From NCBI GenBank assembly GCA_937944065.1, contig CALDZS010000324.1, positions 1 to 5,016 on the forward strand: a stretch of DNA of 5,016 nucleotides, written 5' to 3'. The notes under the pieces were generated by a model that searched no databases, was not told the origin of the DNA, and saw nothing but the letters and a program-made list of their open reading frames with translations. Position 1 is the stretch's first letter; each line of letters begins with the position of its first letter. Positions 1 through 5,016 of the stretch are shown piece after piece. The translations under genes and the position numbers were made by a program. The stretch is from an uncultured Amylibacter sp. (GTDB lineage Bacteria; Pseudomonadota; Alphaproteobacteria; Rhodobacterales; Rhodobacteraceae).

Positions 1-1
1 C

Positions 2-364
2 AGTGTCGGGCGCGATATCGTATTTGATGTGGATTGGCAGGGTGGCCAACAAATCCGCGCGTCTTCAATGCAGCATGATGTGGTGTCGATCTTTATTCTA
101 CCGCCGTCGATCAAGGAATTGGAGCGTCGCCTAACCTCGCGCGGGCAAGACAGCCCCGAGGTTGTGGCAAGTCGCATGGCGAAAAGCCAAGACGAGATCA
201 GCCACTGGGCAGAATATGATTATCTGATTGTGAACGATGATGTGGACATTGCCTTTGAAACGTTGAAATCAATTCTAATCGCAGAACGATCAAAACGTAC
301 ACGGCGTAATGATTTGATGGCGCATGTGCAAAACCTGAATGCAGAATTCGAGGCAATGGAATGA
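2..364 (+). CDS. gmk: Guanylate kinase, C-terminal part (5' end outside window)
   Basis: Guanylate kinase phosphorylates GMP (or dGMP) with ATP to give GDP in the cytosol, a step in making GTP and c-di-GMP precursors. The reading frame is open from the window edge and gives 120 residues. It begins just before the DVDWQGGQQ segment, which matches the family signature after the GMP-binding region. A lid-type segment follows, with the arginines of ERRLTSRGQDS and the later SRMAKSQDEI stretch, then the conserved YDYLIVNDD near the C-terminus. Family members are about 205-215 residues, so roughly the first 90, including the ATP-binding P-loop, are missing only because the window starts here. An ATG within the visible part (position 29) is internal, because homology continues upstream of it. 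The stop overlaps the next gene's start as ATGA, so the two are probably co-transcribed and translationally coupled. Confidence 0.95.
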   Translation, partial: SVGRDIVFDVDWQGGQQIRASSMQHDVVSIFILPPSIKELERRLTSRGQDSPEVVASRMAKSQDEISHWAEYDYLIVNDDVDIAFETLKSILIAERSKRTRRNDLMAHVQNLNAEFEAME

Positions 365-882
365 CGATCTACAGCTTGGATAATGTGTCACCTGACGTGG
401 CAGACGATAGTTGGGTCGCGCCAAACGCTCAGGTTATGGGTGATATCGTCATCGGCGCACGCGCCAGTATTTGGTTTGGTGCCACGTTGCGCGGGGACAA
501 TGAACGCATCACTGTAGGTGCTGGCAGTAACGTGCAGGAAAACAGCGTGTTGCATACAGATATGGGATACCCGCTGGTGATCGGTGAAAACTGTACAATC
601 GGGCATACTGCGATCCTGCATGGATGTACGATTGGTAACAATTCGTTGGTTGGAATGGGGGCCGTTATCTTGAACGGCGCCGTGATTGGGGAAAACTGCC
701 TGATCGGGGCAGGTGCGATGGTCACCGAAGGAAAAGTGATCCCTGACGGATCGTTGGTCATCGGGTCACCGGGGCGCGTAGTGCGCGCACTGGATGACAA
801 AGCGATGAAAGGTTTGGAACTGTCTGCGATTCATTATCAACAGACGGCGGCCAGATTTAAAAAGGGTCTAACCGCGCTTTAA
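361..882 (+). CDS. Gamma-class carbonic anhydrase-like hexapeptide-repeat protein
   Basis: This 173-residue protein is a left-handed beta-helix of the gamma carbonic anhydrase / YrdA / PaaY group. Hexapeptide repeats with the [IVL]G periodicity run from about residue 18 to 135. The three zinc-ligand histidines expected from the Methanosarcina Cam enzyme are visible as H65, H82 and H87 with the same spacing, and Cam's R59, D61 and Q75 correspond to R44, D46 and Q59. The proton-shuttle acids of Cam (Glu62 and the acidic loop with Glu84) are absent: N47 and a short HTDMG turn replace them, as in many bacterial YrdA-like proteins. It should therefore bind metal, but carbonic anhydrase activity cannot be assumed. 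The ATG overlaps the gmk stop by four bases, and a GAGG seven bases upstream supports this start. Its stop overlaps the convergent chpT stop. Family assignment is firm; the in vivo reaction is uncertain. Confidence 0.92.
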   Translation: MTIYSLDNVSPDVADDSWVAPNAQVMGDIVIGARASIWFGATLRGDNERITVGAGSNVQENSVLHTDMGYPLVIGENCTIGHTAILHGCTIGNNSLVGMGAVILNGAVIGENCLIGAGAMVTEGKVIPDGSLVIGSPGRVVRALDDKAMKGLELSAIHYQQTAARFKKGLTAL

Positions 883-1490
883 CCTTTTGTCATTGTCATC
901 AGAAATTTGTGCCCGCCAGTCAAAGATGTCCAATCTTGCTGTACGTCTAGTGACTTGAACTGTCGGCGCGCCATTTCAAAATGAACCATCGACGGGCTGC
1001 CTTCATAAACGACATCGCTGGTCAAATAGTTCCAGTTGGCTTCGTCAAAGTTGAATTTATCGGCCACAATATCGAAGGCCCATGTTGGGTATGATTTACG
1101 CACGATCAGGTGGCCACCGACGGGCATTGCGCTCTCGAAACACATAATCATTAGGAAGGCTAGCGCGACTTCTGATTGGGCTAATTTGCCCTCGACTTCC
1201 CAACTTACGCTCATCCGACGGCTGGCGTATCTAGCGTCTAATAGGCTGATTATCTGTTGCTGCGCCAGCTCTGCATCGCTGACTTCTGGTCGGAAGGCGA
1301 CACGTAGAAACGATAAGGTTGCGTTGGCGTTTCGCGCGCTTTGTTTGACCAATTCAAACTCTTCGCTAGGCGGGGTGCCGGCAAGTTCCAGCAATTCTAG
1401 CCCGTTTTGAATGGCACCAATGGGGCTGACAAGGTCGTGACAGATACGGGCTGTGATTAAGGATGCGATGGGGTCATTTTTATCGTACAT
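879..1490 (-). CDS. chpT: Histidine phosphotransferase ChpT
   Basis: ChpT is the cytosolic phosphotransfer protein that moves phosphate from the receiver of the hybrid kinase CckA to the response regulators CtrA and CpdR in alphaproteobacteria. The 203-residue product starts with a helical dimerisation segment carrying the H-box ICHDLVSPIGAIQNGLELL; His18 is the expected phosphorylated residue. The second helix (about residues 40-66, ending NATLSFLRVAF) completes the four-helix-bundle hairpin. The rest resembles a degenerate histidine-kinase ATPase fold: there is no clear N-box or G-box for ATP, as expected for ChpT. Length fits the family (about 200-250). The ATG is preceded by AGGAA (1497-1501) six bases upstream. 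It is transcribed toward the carbonic anhydrase gene and diverges from the small DUF3553-type gene. In Rhodobacterales this relay affects motility and gene transfer agents; that role is inferred from relatives. Confidence 0.9.
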   Translation of the reverse strand: MYDKNDPIASLITARICHDLVSPIGAIQNGLELLELAGTPPSEEFELVKQSARNANATLSFLRVAFRPEVSDAELAQQQIISLLDARYASRRMSVSWEVEGKLAQSEVALAFLMIMCFESAMPVGGHLIVRKSYPTWAFDIVADKFNFDEANWNYLTSDVVYEGSPSMVHFEMARRQFKSLDVQQDWTSLTGGHKFLMTMTKG

Positions 1491-1491
1491 T

Positions 1492-1497
1492 TATAAT
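1492..1497 (+). promoter_or_regulatory. Candidate -10 box (TATAAT) for the DUF3553-type gene
   Basis: A perfect TATAAT lies in the 34-bp space between the divergent chpT and DUF3553-type starts. Transcription would begin near 1503-1506, leaving a leader of about 20 bases that holds the AAGGGG ribosome site before the ATG at 1525. The matching -35 region (about 1468-1475) falls inside the chpT 5' coding end and is poor (GGGG-rich, no TTGACA-like match). The box also touches the chpT ribosome site on the other strand. Spacing is good, but a six-base AT-rich match can occur by chance. Confidence 0.4.
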
Positions 1498-1511
1498 TCC
1501 TAAGTGATGAT

Positions 1512-1517
1512 AAGGGG
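1512..1517 (+). promoter_or_regulatory. Ribosome binding site that sets the DUF3553-type start
   Basis: AAGGGG sits seven bases before the ATG at 1525. The in-frame upstream candidates (GTG at 1504, ATG at 1507) would place this site inside the gene and would lie at or just after the predicted transcription start. The site therefore favours 1525. Confidence 0.7.
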
Positions 1518-1524
1518 CTGCAGT

Positions 1525-1695
1525 ATGAGTATTTTTCTGGAACCGGGGCAGTTGGTCCAGTATCAGACCCAGCCAGAATGGGGCGTGGGTCAAATTCAGT
1601 CGGTAATTGACGAAAAGGTAACTATAAATTTTGAAAATGTCGGGAAAATTGTAATTATGGGTGAACATGTGAATCTTCTAGTAGTTATACGTTAG
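1525..1695 (+). CDS. Small DUF3553-type protein
   Basis: The product is a 56-residue protein of unknown function. It resembles the alphaproteobacterial DUF3553 family: an N-terminal FLEPGQLVQ segment, then QPEWGVGQIQSV (residues 16-27), then a VTINFENVGK strand pair (32-41). The pattern of small glycines, a tryptophan and alternating hydrophobics predicts a compact SH3/Tudor-like beta barrel, similar to the small domain of CarD or the C-terminal region of UvrD-type helicases. A nucleic-acid or RNA-polymerase contact is therefore possible but not shown. No signal peptide or membrane segment is present. The start at 1525 was chosen over the longer GTG/ATG options because of the AAGGGG seven bases upstream and because homology begins at FLEPG. 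The 3' half of the gene is noticeably AT-rich compared with its neighbours. It is divergent from chpT across 34 bp. Confidence 0.8.
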   Translation: MSIFLEPGQLVQYQTQPEWGVGQIQSVIDEKVTINFENVGKIVIMGEHVNLLVVIR

Positions 1696-1730
1696 TATTC
1701 AAGCCATAGTTGTATTGGGCGGTGAATACT
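1694..1730 (+). other. Imperfect hairpin at the end of the DUF3553-type gene
   Basis: The arms AGTATTCA (1694-1701) and TGAATACT (1723-1730) are perfect 8-base inverted repeats. Inside them, GCC (1703-1705) can pair with GGC (1718-1720), and ATA (1706-1708) with TAT (1713-1715), giving a long interrupted stem with a four-base loop. It begins within the stop codon of the small gene. No run of T follows (CGCTACGG), so it is not a classic intrinsic terminator. It may act as a transcript-end or mRNA-stability structure, or may be chance. Confidence 0.35.
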
Positions 1731-1892
1731 CGCTACGGTGCAAGTTGGTTAAGGCAGGACTGTGGCAATTTCTGTTCGTTTCTGCGTTCATTAACAAAAA
1801 CTACTGCCAAAAGACCCCAGTTGTGAGGTAAATAGCTCGTATAACCCCTTAATCGATAAAGTACGGGCATTAGGATTTGGCACAAACTAATC

Positions 1893-2651
1893 ATGAACGT
1901 TAATACTTCAAAATATTCAGTCAAACTGGCGCAAAACGAGGCTGAGATAATCGCGGCGCAACACTTGCGGTATCAGGTTTTTGTCATTGAATTCGGTGCT
2001 AAGGCCGCAGGTATTGATACTGCCCAGCTAGAGGCGGATCGGTTTGATACATTCTTTGATCACATACTTTTGATTGAAAATGCGACGCAACAAGTGGTTG
2101 GCGTTTATCGGATTTTGACCCGCGCGGCAGCTGTCGGTCAATGTGGGTTTTACGGATCAGATGAATACGACCTGTCGGTGTTTGAAACACACTCACGCCC
2201 GTCGGCAGAGCTAGGCCGATCGTGCATCGCGCCAGAGCATCGTGGCGGGGTTGCGTTGCATTTGCTGTGGGCGGGTGTTGCGGATTATGTCGCCATGCAT
2301 AACCTAGAGATATTGTTCGGACTCGCCTCTTTTCGCGGTGTTGATCCGCGAATTTATGATCATGCCTTGTCACATTTGCATTATAATTACGCCGCCCCCA
2401 CCGATTTACGTGCACAAGCGATGCCAGATGGTGCGTTGGGTATGGATATCTTACCGCAAGATCAGGTGGATCGGTTGACCGCGATGCGTCAAATGCCGGG
2501 GCTGGTGAAATCCTATTTGCGGCTGGGCGGGCGTGTCGGTCTAAATGCGTTCGTGGATCGTGAGTTTAACTGCATTGATGTTTGTATGGTCATGGACACA
2601 GCGCAGCTTTCGGCTAAACACCAAGCATTATATTCCAAAGGGGTGTTGTGA
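1893..2651 (+). CDS. olsB: L-ornithine N-alpha-acyltransferase OlsB
   Basis: OlsB transfers a 3-hydroxyacyl group from acyl-ACP to the alpha-amino group of ornithine, forming lyso-ornithine lipid at the inner face of the cytoplasmic membrane; it is the first step of ornithine lipid synthesis. The 252-residue product has the GNAT-like acyltransferase pattern of the OlsB family: AQHLRYQVFVIEFGA (residues 22-36), the FFDHILLIE strand (54-62), VVGVYRIL (68-75), FYGSDEYDLS (86-95), AELGRSCIAPEHRGG (105-119), which looks like the acyl-donor binding turn, and LFGLASFRGVDP (141-152). Length matches the family (about 250-300). The ATG at 1893 has no close Shine-Dalgarno (AGGA is 17 bases away), but a stop at 1857-1859 leaves no other ATG upstream in frame. 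The gene is followed directly by olsA with a one-base overlap. Related systems are induced by phosphate limitation; no convincing Pho box is visible here. Confidence 0.9.
   Translation: MNVNTSKYSVKLAQNEAEIIAAQHLRYQVFVIEFGAKAAGIDTAQLEADRFDTFFDHILLIENATQQVVGVYRILTRAAAVGQCGFYGSDEYDLSVFETHSRPSAELGRSCIAPEHRGGVALHLLWAGVADYVAMHNLEILFGLASFRGVDPRIYDHALSHLHYNYAAPTDLRAQAMPDGALGMDILPQDQVDRLTAMRQMPGLVKSYLRLGGRVGLNAFVDREFNCIDVCMVMDTAQLSAKHQALYSKGVL
2637..2643 (+). promoter_or_regulatory. Ribosome binding site that sets the olsA start
   Basis: AAAGGGG lies in the last codons of olsB, seven bases before the ATG at 2651. It supports that ATG over the adjacent in-frame GTG at 2648, and fits coupled translation through the TGATG stop-start overlap. 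Confidence 0.75.
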
Positions 2652-3457
2652 TGTTTGCTTGGGAAGATGGGCGAGAGCTGAGATTGGAACGCCCGCACAT
2701 CCTTGCGTGGCCTTTGGTTATCTTGCGCGCGGTGCTGGTTGCACTTGTTATCTTTGCCCTGATGATACCGTTGCTGGTTTTGCGTGTGTTGGGTCAAGAT
2801 GCTTGGGGACAAAGAATTGTCCGTTTCGCGTGTCGAACATGTCTGCGCATCATTGGTTTGCGCATCCGCGTCATTGGAACGCCTCTGGCGGACGACGGCG
2901 CGCTGGTGGCAAACCATTCGTCATGGCTTGATATCTTTTCGCTGCATGCTGCCAACAGTGTTTATTTTGTATCCAAAGCAGATGTCGAGGGTTGGCCGCT
3001 AATCGGCGCCATCGCGAAATCTGCAGGAACTGTGTTCATCGAGCGGCGCACCAGCCATGCGGGGAAACATAAGCACCTGTTTATGGATCGTATTTCACGT
3101 GCCCATCGGTTGCTGTTTTTTCCAGAAGGTACCAGCACAGATGGCCGCCGCGTTTTGCGGTTTCGATCCAGCCTGTTCGCGGCTTTTTTGGAAACAGCAC
3201 CCCAGTCGCCAATTTGGGTGCAACCCGTGACGTTAAATTACCACGCGCCCAAAGGGGATCGCGTGGATTTTTATGGCTGGTGGGGCGATATGGGTTTCTT
3301 TGAGCATTTCGTCTTGATCCTGTCGCGCGTGCGCCACGGGCATATCGAATTGGTTTTCCACACACCTTTGAACGTACAAGATTTCAGTTGCCGCAAAGAT
3401 TTGGCATTGGGCGCAGAAAATGCTGTGCGTGCAGGACTAACCGCTGACCCTAGCTGA
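2651..3457 (+). CDS. olsA: Lyso-ornithine lipid O-acyltransferase OlsA (PlsC family)
   Basis: This 268-residue enzyme belongs to the PlsC/LPLAT acyltransferases. Next to olsB it is best read as OlsA, which acylates the 3-hydroxyl of lyso-ornithine lipid to give mature ornithine lipid; some OlsA proteins also acylate lysophosphatidic acid. A hydrophobic stretch at about residues 18-48 anchors it in the membrane. The catalytic HX4D motif is NHSSWLD (H89, D94). The second block is SKADVEGWPLIG (108-119), the third GTVFIERR (126-133), and the acceptor-phosphate/substrate block FFPEGTSTDG (156-165). All four family blocks are present in order and spacing, so the enzyme looks intact. The ATG overlaps the olsB stop as TGATG, and the 3' end overlaps the convergent ThiE-like gene by eight bases. 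A general PlsC role in glycerolipid synthesis is the main alternative, less likely given the neighbour. Confidence 0.88.
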   Translation: MFAWEDGRELRLERPHILAWPLVILRAVLVALVIFALMIPLLVLRVLGQDAWGQRIVRFACRTCLRIIGLRIRVIGTPLADDGALVANHSSWLDIFSLHAANSVYFVSKADVEGWPLIGAIAKSAGTVFIERRTSHAGKHKHLFMDRISRAHRLLFFPEGTSTDGRRVLRFRSSLFAAFLETAPQSPIWVQPVTLNYHAPKGDRVDFYGWWGDMGFFEHFVLILSRVRHGHIELVFHTPLNVQDFSCRKDLALGAENAVRAGLTADPS

Positions 3458-4073
3458 TCCGTTTCAGGAACGCATCAAGGGCTGCGTTTGCCCCGTCAGG
3501 TGCATCCCACAGCTCGCTTCCTAACGCGAACCAGTCGACGACAGGCGCCAGTTTTTCGGCCATATCTAGGCTGATCGCACCTTCGGCTACGACGGGAATT
3601 TCTATCATCTGGCTCCATGCTTCGAACACTTCGAATTCTACTGGTTCTTGGGTGCCAAGTGTGGATGCGGCCACGGGACCAAAACAGATGTAATCTGCGC
3701 CAGCCTCGCCTGCATTCATGCCAGTATGTCGTTTGGTGCCGCAATGCGCACCGACGATTGGATCAGCGCCCAAAGCCGCGCGCACATCGCGCACAGAGCG
3801 TGCACCGTCCACCAAGTGTACACCGTCTAGGCCCAACGGCTCTACCAATTTGTAATGGCTTTCGATCACCAAAGACACGTCGGCGTTGTGACAAACATCG
3901 CGCAGCTTGTCTGCCGTTTTGCTGATCACGGTTTCGTCTGTGCTGGACAGTGCCATGCGCACGCACGCGATATCGTATTGATCCAACAGCGATTTCAACT
4001 GATCTGGAAACACATCCAGCGACAATTCTGGCGGGGATATCAGGTAAATCTGTGGGATCAATTCGTCAGACAT
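3450..4073 (-). CDS. ThiE/TenI-like TIM-barrel protein with altered active site
   Basis: The 207-residue product is similar to thiamine phosphate synthase, the enzyme joining HMP-pyrophosphate and thiazole phosphate. Recognisable barrel elements are QIYLISPP at the N-terminus (8-15), LGLDGVHL (80-87), the signature GEAGADYICFGPV (122-134) and IPVVAEGAI (159-167). Several expected ThiE residues are not seen. The QLRxK strand reads CVRMALSS (37-44), the metal and pyrophosphate INDR-type segment reads VIESHYK (69-75), the acidic position after GVHL is changed, and the lysine after FGPVF-T-TK is absent. It may therefore be a non-thiamine paralogue or a TenI-like protein; automatic annotation as ThiE should be treated with care. 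The ATG has AAGGGG (4082-4087) seven bases upstream. It lies 54 bp downstream of the transporter gene on the same strand, so a two-gene operon is likely. Family membership is firm, catalytic role doubtful. Confidence 0.82.
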   Translation of the reverse strand: MSDELIPQIYLISPPELSLDVFPDQLKSLLDQYDIACVRMALSSTDETVISKTADKLRDVCHNADVSLVIESHYKLVEPLGLDGVHLVDGARSVRDVRAALGADPIVGAHCGTKRHTGMNAGEAGADYICFGPVAASTLGTQEPVEFEVFEAWSQMIEIPVVAEGAISLDMAEKLAPVVDWFALGSELWDAPDGANAALDAFLKRIS

Positions 4074-4127
4074 TTTAAAGGCCCCTTCGGCTGCTTTTGA
4101 TCGGTTTAACCAGCACGCAGCATTTGG

Positions 4128-4994
4128 TCAAACGGCTTTGACTTTGCGGTCTCGGATCATCAAGAATAGGCCAGAGGCGATGATGCCCGCAGCCCCCACC
4201 AAGGTTTGCCAATCTGGGATTTCACCAAAGAAGATAAGCCCAATGATTATTGCAAAGATCAGCCGTGAATAGCGAAAGGGAATAACAGCCGAGATATCGC
4301 CCAAACGCAGTGCAACCGTGATCGTGAAATAAGCGGTCATGCCAGAGATTGAGATCGCGATAAGATAGGCCCAAGCTTCGATCCCATCCGCCATCGGGGC
4401 GATGCCGCGGGGCAGGGTTAAGATTAACCCCAACGGGATGAGTATTGCATAACCAAATGTTGATAGCTGTAGGCTGGTGATGGATTTTGGCACCCGCCGC
4501 GTCGCTAAATCGCGCACAGACAGCCCCAACATTCCGCCCACAGCAACCAACGCGTTGGGATCAAACCCATCCATGCCCGGACGCAGGATCAGCAGCACAC
4601 AGAGCAGGCCAACAATGATGGCGACCCAACGGCGCGGACCTACAGTTTCTTTGAAAAAGAAAACCGCTGCCAAGGACACCACCAATGGGTTCGCTTGTTG
4701 GATTGCACTGACACTGGCAAGCGGGATCAAACTGACGGAGGTGACAATGCCCCACGTGCCCAACAACTCGCCTGCATTGCGCACCAAAACGGCGGGATGA
4801 AAAAAACTGGCGGGGAAAGGTTTTTCGCCTTTGATGAAACTCGCCACTGCAAACGCGACTGTGCCGACGACCCCAATCATCAGGATGATTTGTTGGCTGG
4901 CCAATACATGCCCCGCCGCCTTGATAAGTCCGTCAGAAATGGCAAAGCCTGCCATTGCCAACAGCATCAAGATAATTCCGCGTTTATTTTCCAA
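4128..4994 (-). CDS. EamA/DMT-superfamily membrane transporter
   Basis: This 288-residue integral membrane protein has about ten predicted helices (roughly 6-24, 34-53, 68-90, 92-112, 122-138, 145-162, 172-193, 205-225, 236-258, 263-281), arranged as two EamA repeats. Each repeat ends in the usual hallmark: VSAIQQANPLVVSLAAVFFF with KETVGPRRW in the first, and a PFRYSRLIFAIIIGLIFFGE segment with WQTLVGAAGII in the second. The C-terminus is short and basic (RDRKVKAV), probably cytosolic. DMT proteins of this size export or import amino acids, nucleosides or other small metabolites; the substrate cannot be read from sequence. The most upstream start is TTG at 4994, directly after an in-frame TGA. 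It is preferred because it keeps the MENKRG leader and a complete first helix, although the ribosome site is weak (GAAG about 12 bases upstream). ATG at residue 10 would cut into helix 1. The ThiE-like gene follows in the same direction. Confidence 0.88.
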   Translation of the reverse strand: MENKRGIILMLLAMAGFAISDGLIKAAGHVLASQQIILMIGVVGTVAFAVASFIKGEKPFPASFFHPAVLVRNAGELLGTWGIVTSVSLIPLASVSAIQQANPLVVSLAAVFFFKETVGPRRWVAIIVGLLCVLLILRPGMDGFDPNALVAVGGMLGLSVRDLATRRVPKSITSLQLSTFGYAILIPLGLILTLPRGIAPMADGIEAWAYLIAISISGMTAYFTITVALRLGDISAVIPFRYSRLIFAIIIGLIFFGEIPDWQTLVGAAGIIASGLFLMIRDRKVKAV

Positions 4995-5016
4995 TCAGCG
5001 TGTTAACTTCGCGGTT

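Noticed and set aside
429..800. Long leftward open frame inside the carbonic anhydrase-like gene
   Set aside because: It lies antisense to a gene with clear hexapeptide repeats and zinc ligands, resembles no family I know, and has no ribosome site; it is a by-product of the repeat-rich codons.
1036..1410. Rightward open frame antisense to chpT
   Set aside because: chpT on the other strand has the H-box and family length; this frame gives a low-complexity, Ser/Arg-rich product with no recognisable domain.
1821..1845. Possible olsB promoter: TTGTGA (1821-1826) and TATAAC (1840-1845)
   Set aside because: The spacer is only 13 bases, too short for a normal sigma-70 type promoter, and no better -35 sits at 16-18 bases.
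1696..1892. CtrA-type sites (TTAA-N7-TTAA) in the gap before olsB
   Set aside because: Several single TTAA half-sites occur (for example 1791-1794 and 1849-1852), but none has a partner at seven bases.
1999..2415. Leftward open frame antisense to olsB
   Set aside because: The product is Arg/His/Gln-rich, as expected for antisense translation, and olsB explains the region fully.
4090..4121. GCTGC / GCAGC inverted repeat between the transporter and ThiE-like genes
   Set aside because: A five-base stem with a 22-base loop and no T-run on the transcribed strand is too weak to call a terminator; the 54-bp gap fits an operon.
4695..5006. Rightward open frame antisense to the transporter gene
   Set aside because: It covers the strongly hydrophobic EamA coding sequence in antisense, has no family resemblance, and has no start signal of note.

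Overview
The window looks like ordinary chromosomal DNA from an alphaproteobacterium, most likely a marine Rhodobacterales (Roseobacter-type) species. The basis is protein content, not a database search: a ChpT-type histidine phosphotransferase (the CckA-ChpT-CtrA relay is alphaproteobacterial), a DUF3553-type mini-protein, an olsB-olsA pair for ornithine lipid, a degenerate ThiE-like protein and an EamA transporter of the kind found in this group. Base composition is fairly balanced rather than strongly GC-rich. I see no mobile element, CRISPR array, phage gene, tRNA or rRNA.

Layout: (1) 2-882, rightward: the 3' part of gmk (guanylate kinase; the N-terminus lies outside the window), overlapping by ATGA a gamma-class carbonic anhydrase-like gene. 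(2) 879-1490, leftward: chpT, whose stop overlaps the end of the carbonic anhydrase gene. (3) 1525-1695, rightward: a 56-residue DUF3553-type protein, divergent from chpT across only 34 bp that contain a perfect TATAAT. (4) 1696-1892: a 197-bp gap with an imperfect hairpin at its left edge. (5) 1893-3457, rightward: olsB and olsA, translationally coupled by a TGATG overlap. (6) 3450-4994, leftward: an EamA/DMT-family membrane transporter followed by the ThiE-like gene, whose end overlaps the olsA end by 8 bp.

Genes acting together: OlsB N-acylates ornithine with a 3-hydroxyacyl group to make lyso-ornithine lipid, and OlsA adds the second acyl chain; this gives a phosphorus-free membrane lipid useful in phosphate-poor seawater. 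ChpT passes phosphate from CckA to CtrA (and CpdR) and so belongs to cell-cycle, motility or gene-transfer control. Gmk makes GDP for nucleotide pools. The carbonic anhydrase-like protein keeps the zinc ligands. The transporter and ThiE-like protein have unknown substrates.

No clearly new system is visible. The points most worth a second look are the ThiE-like protein that keeps its barrel signature but has lost several active-site positions, the tight divergent chpT/DUF3553 arrangement, and two convergent gene pairs whose stop codons overlap.
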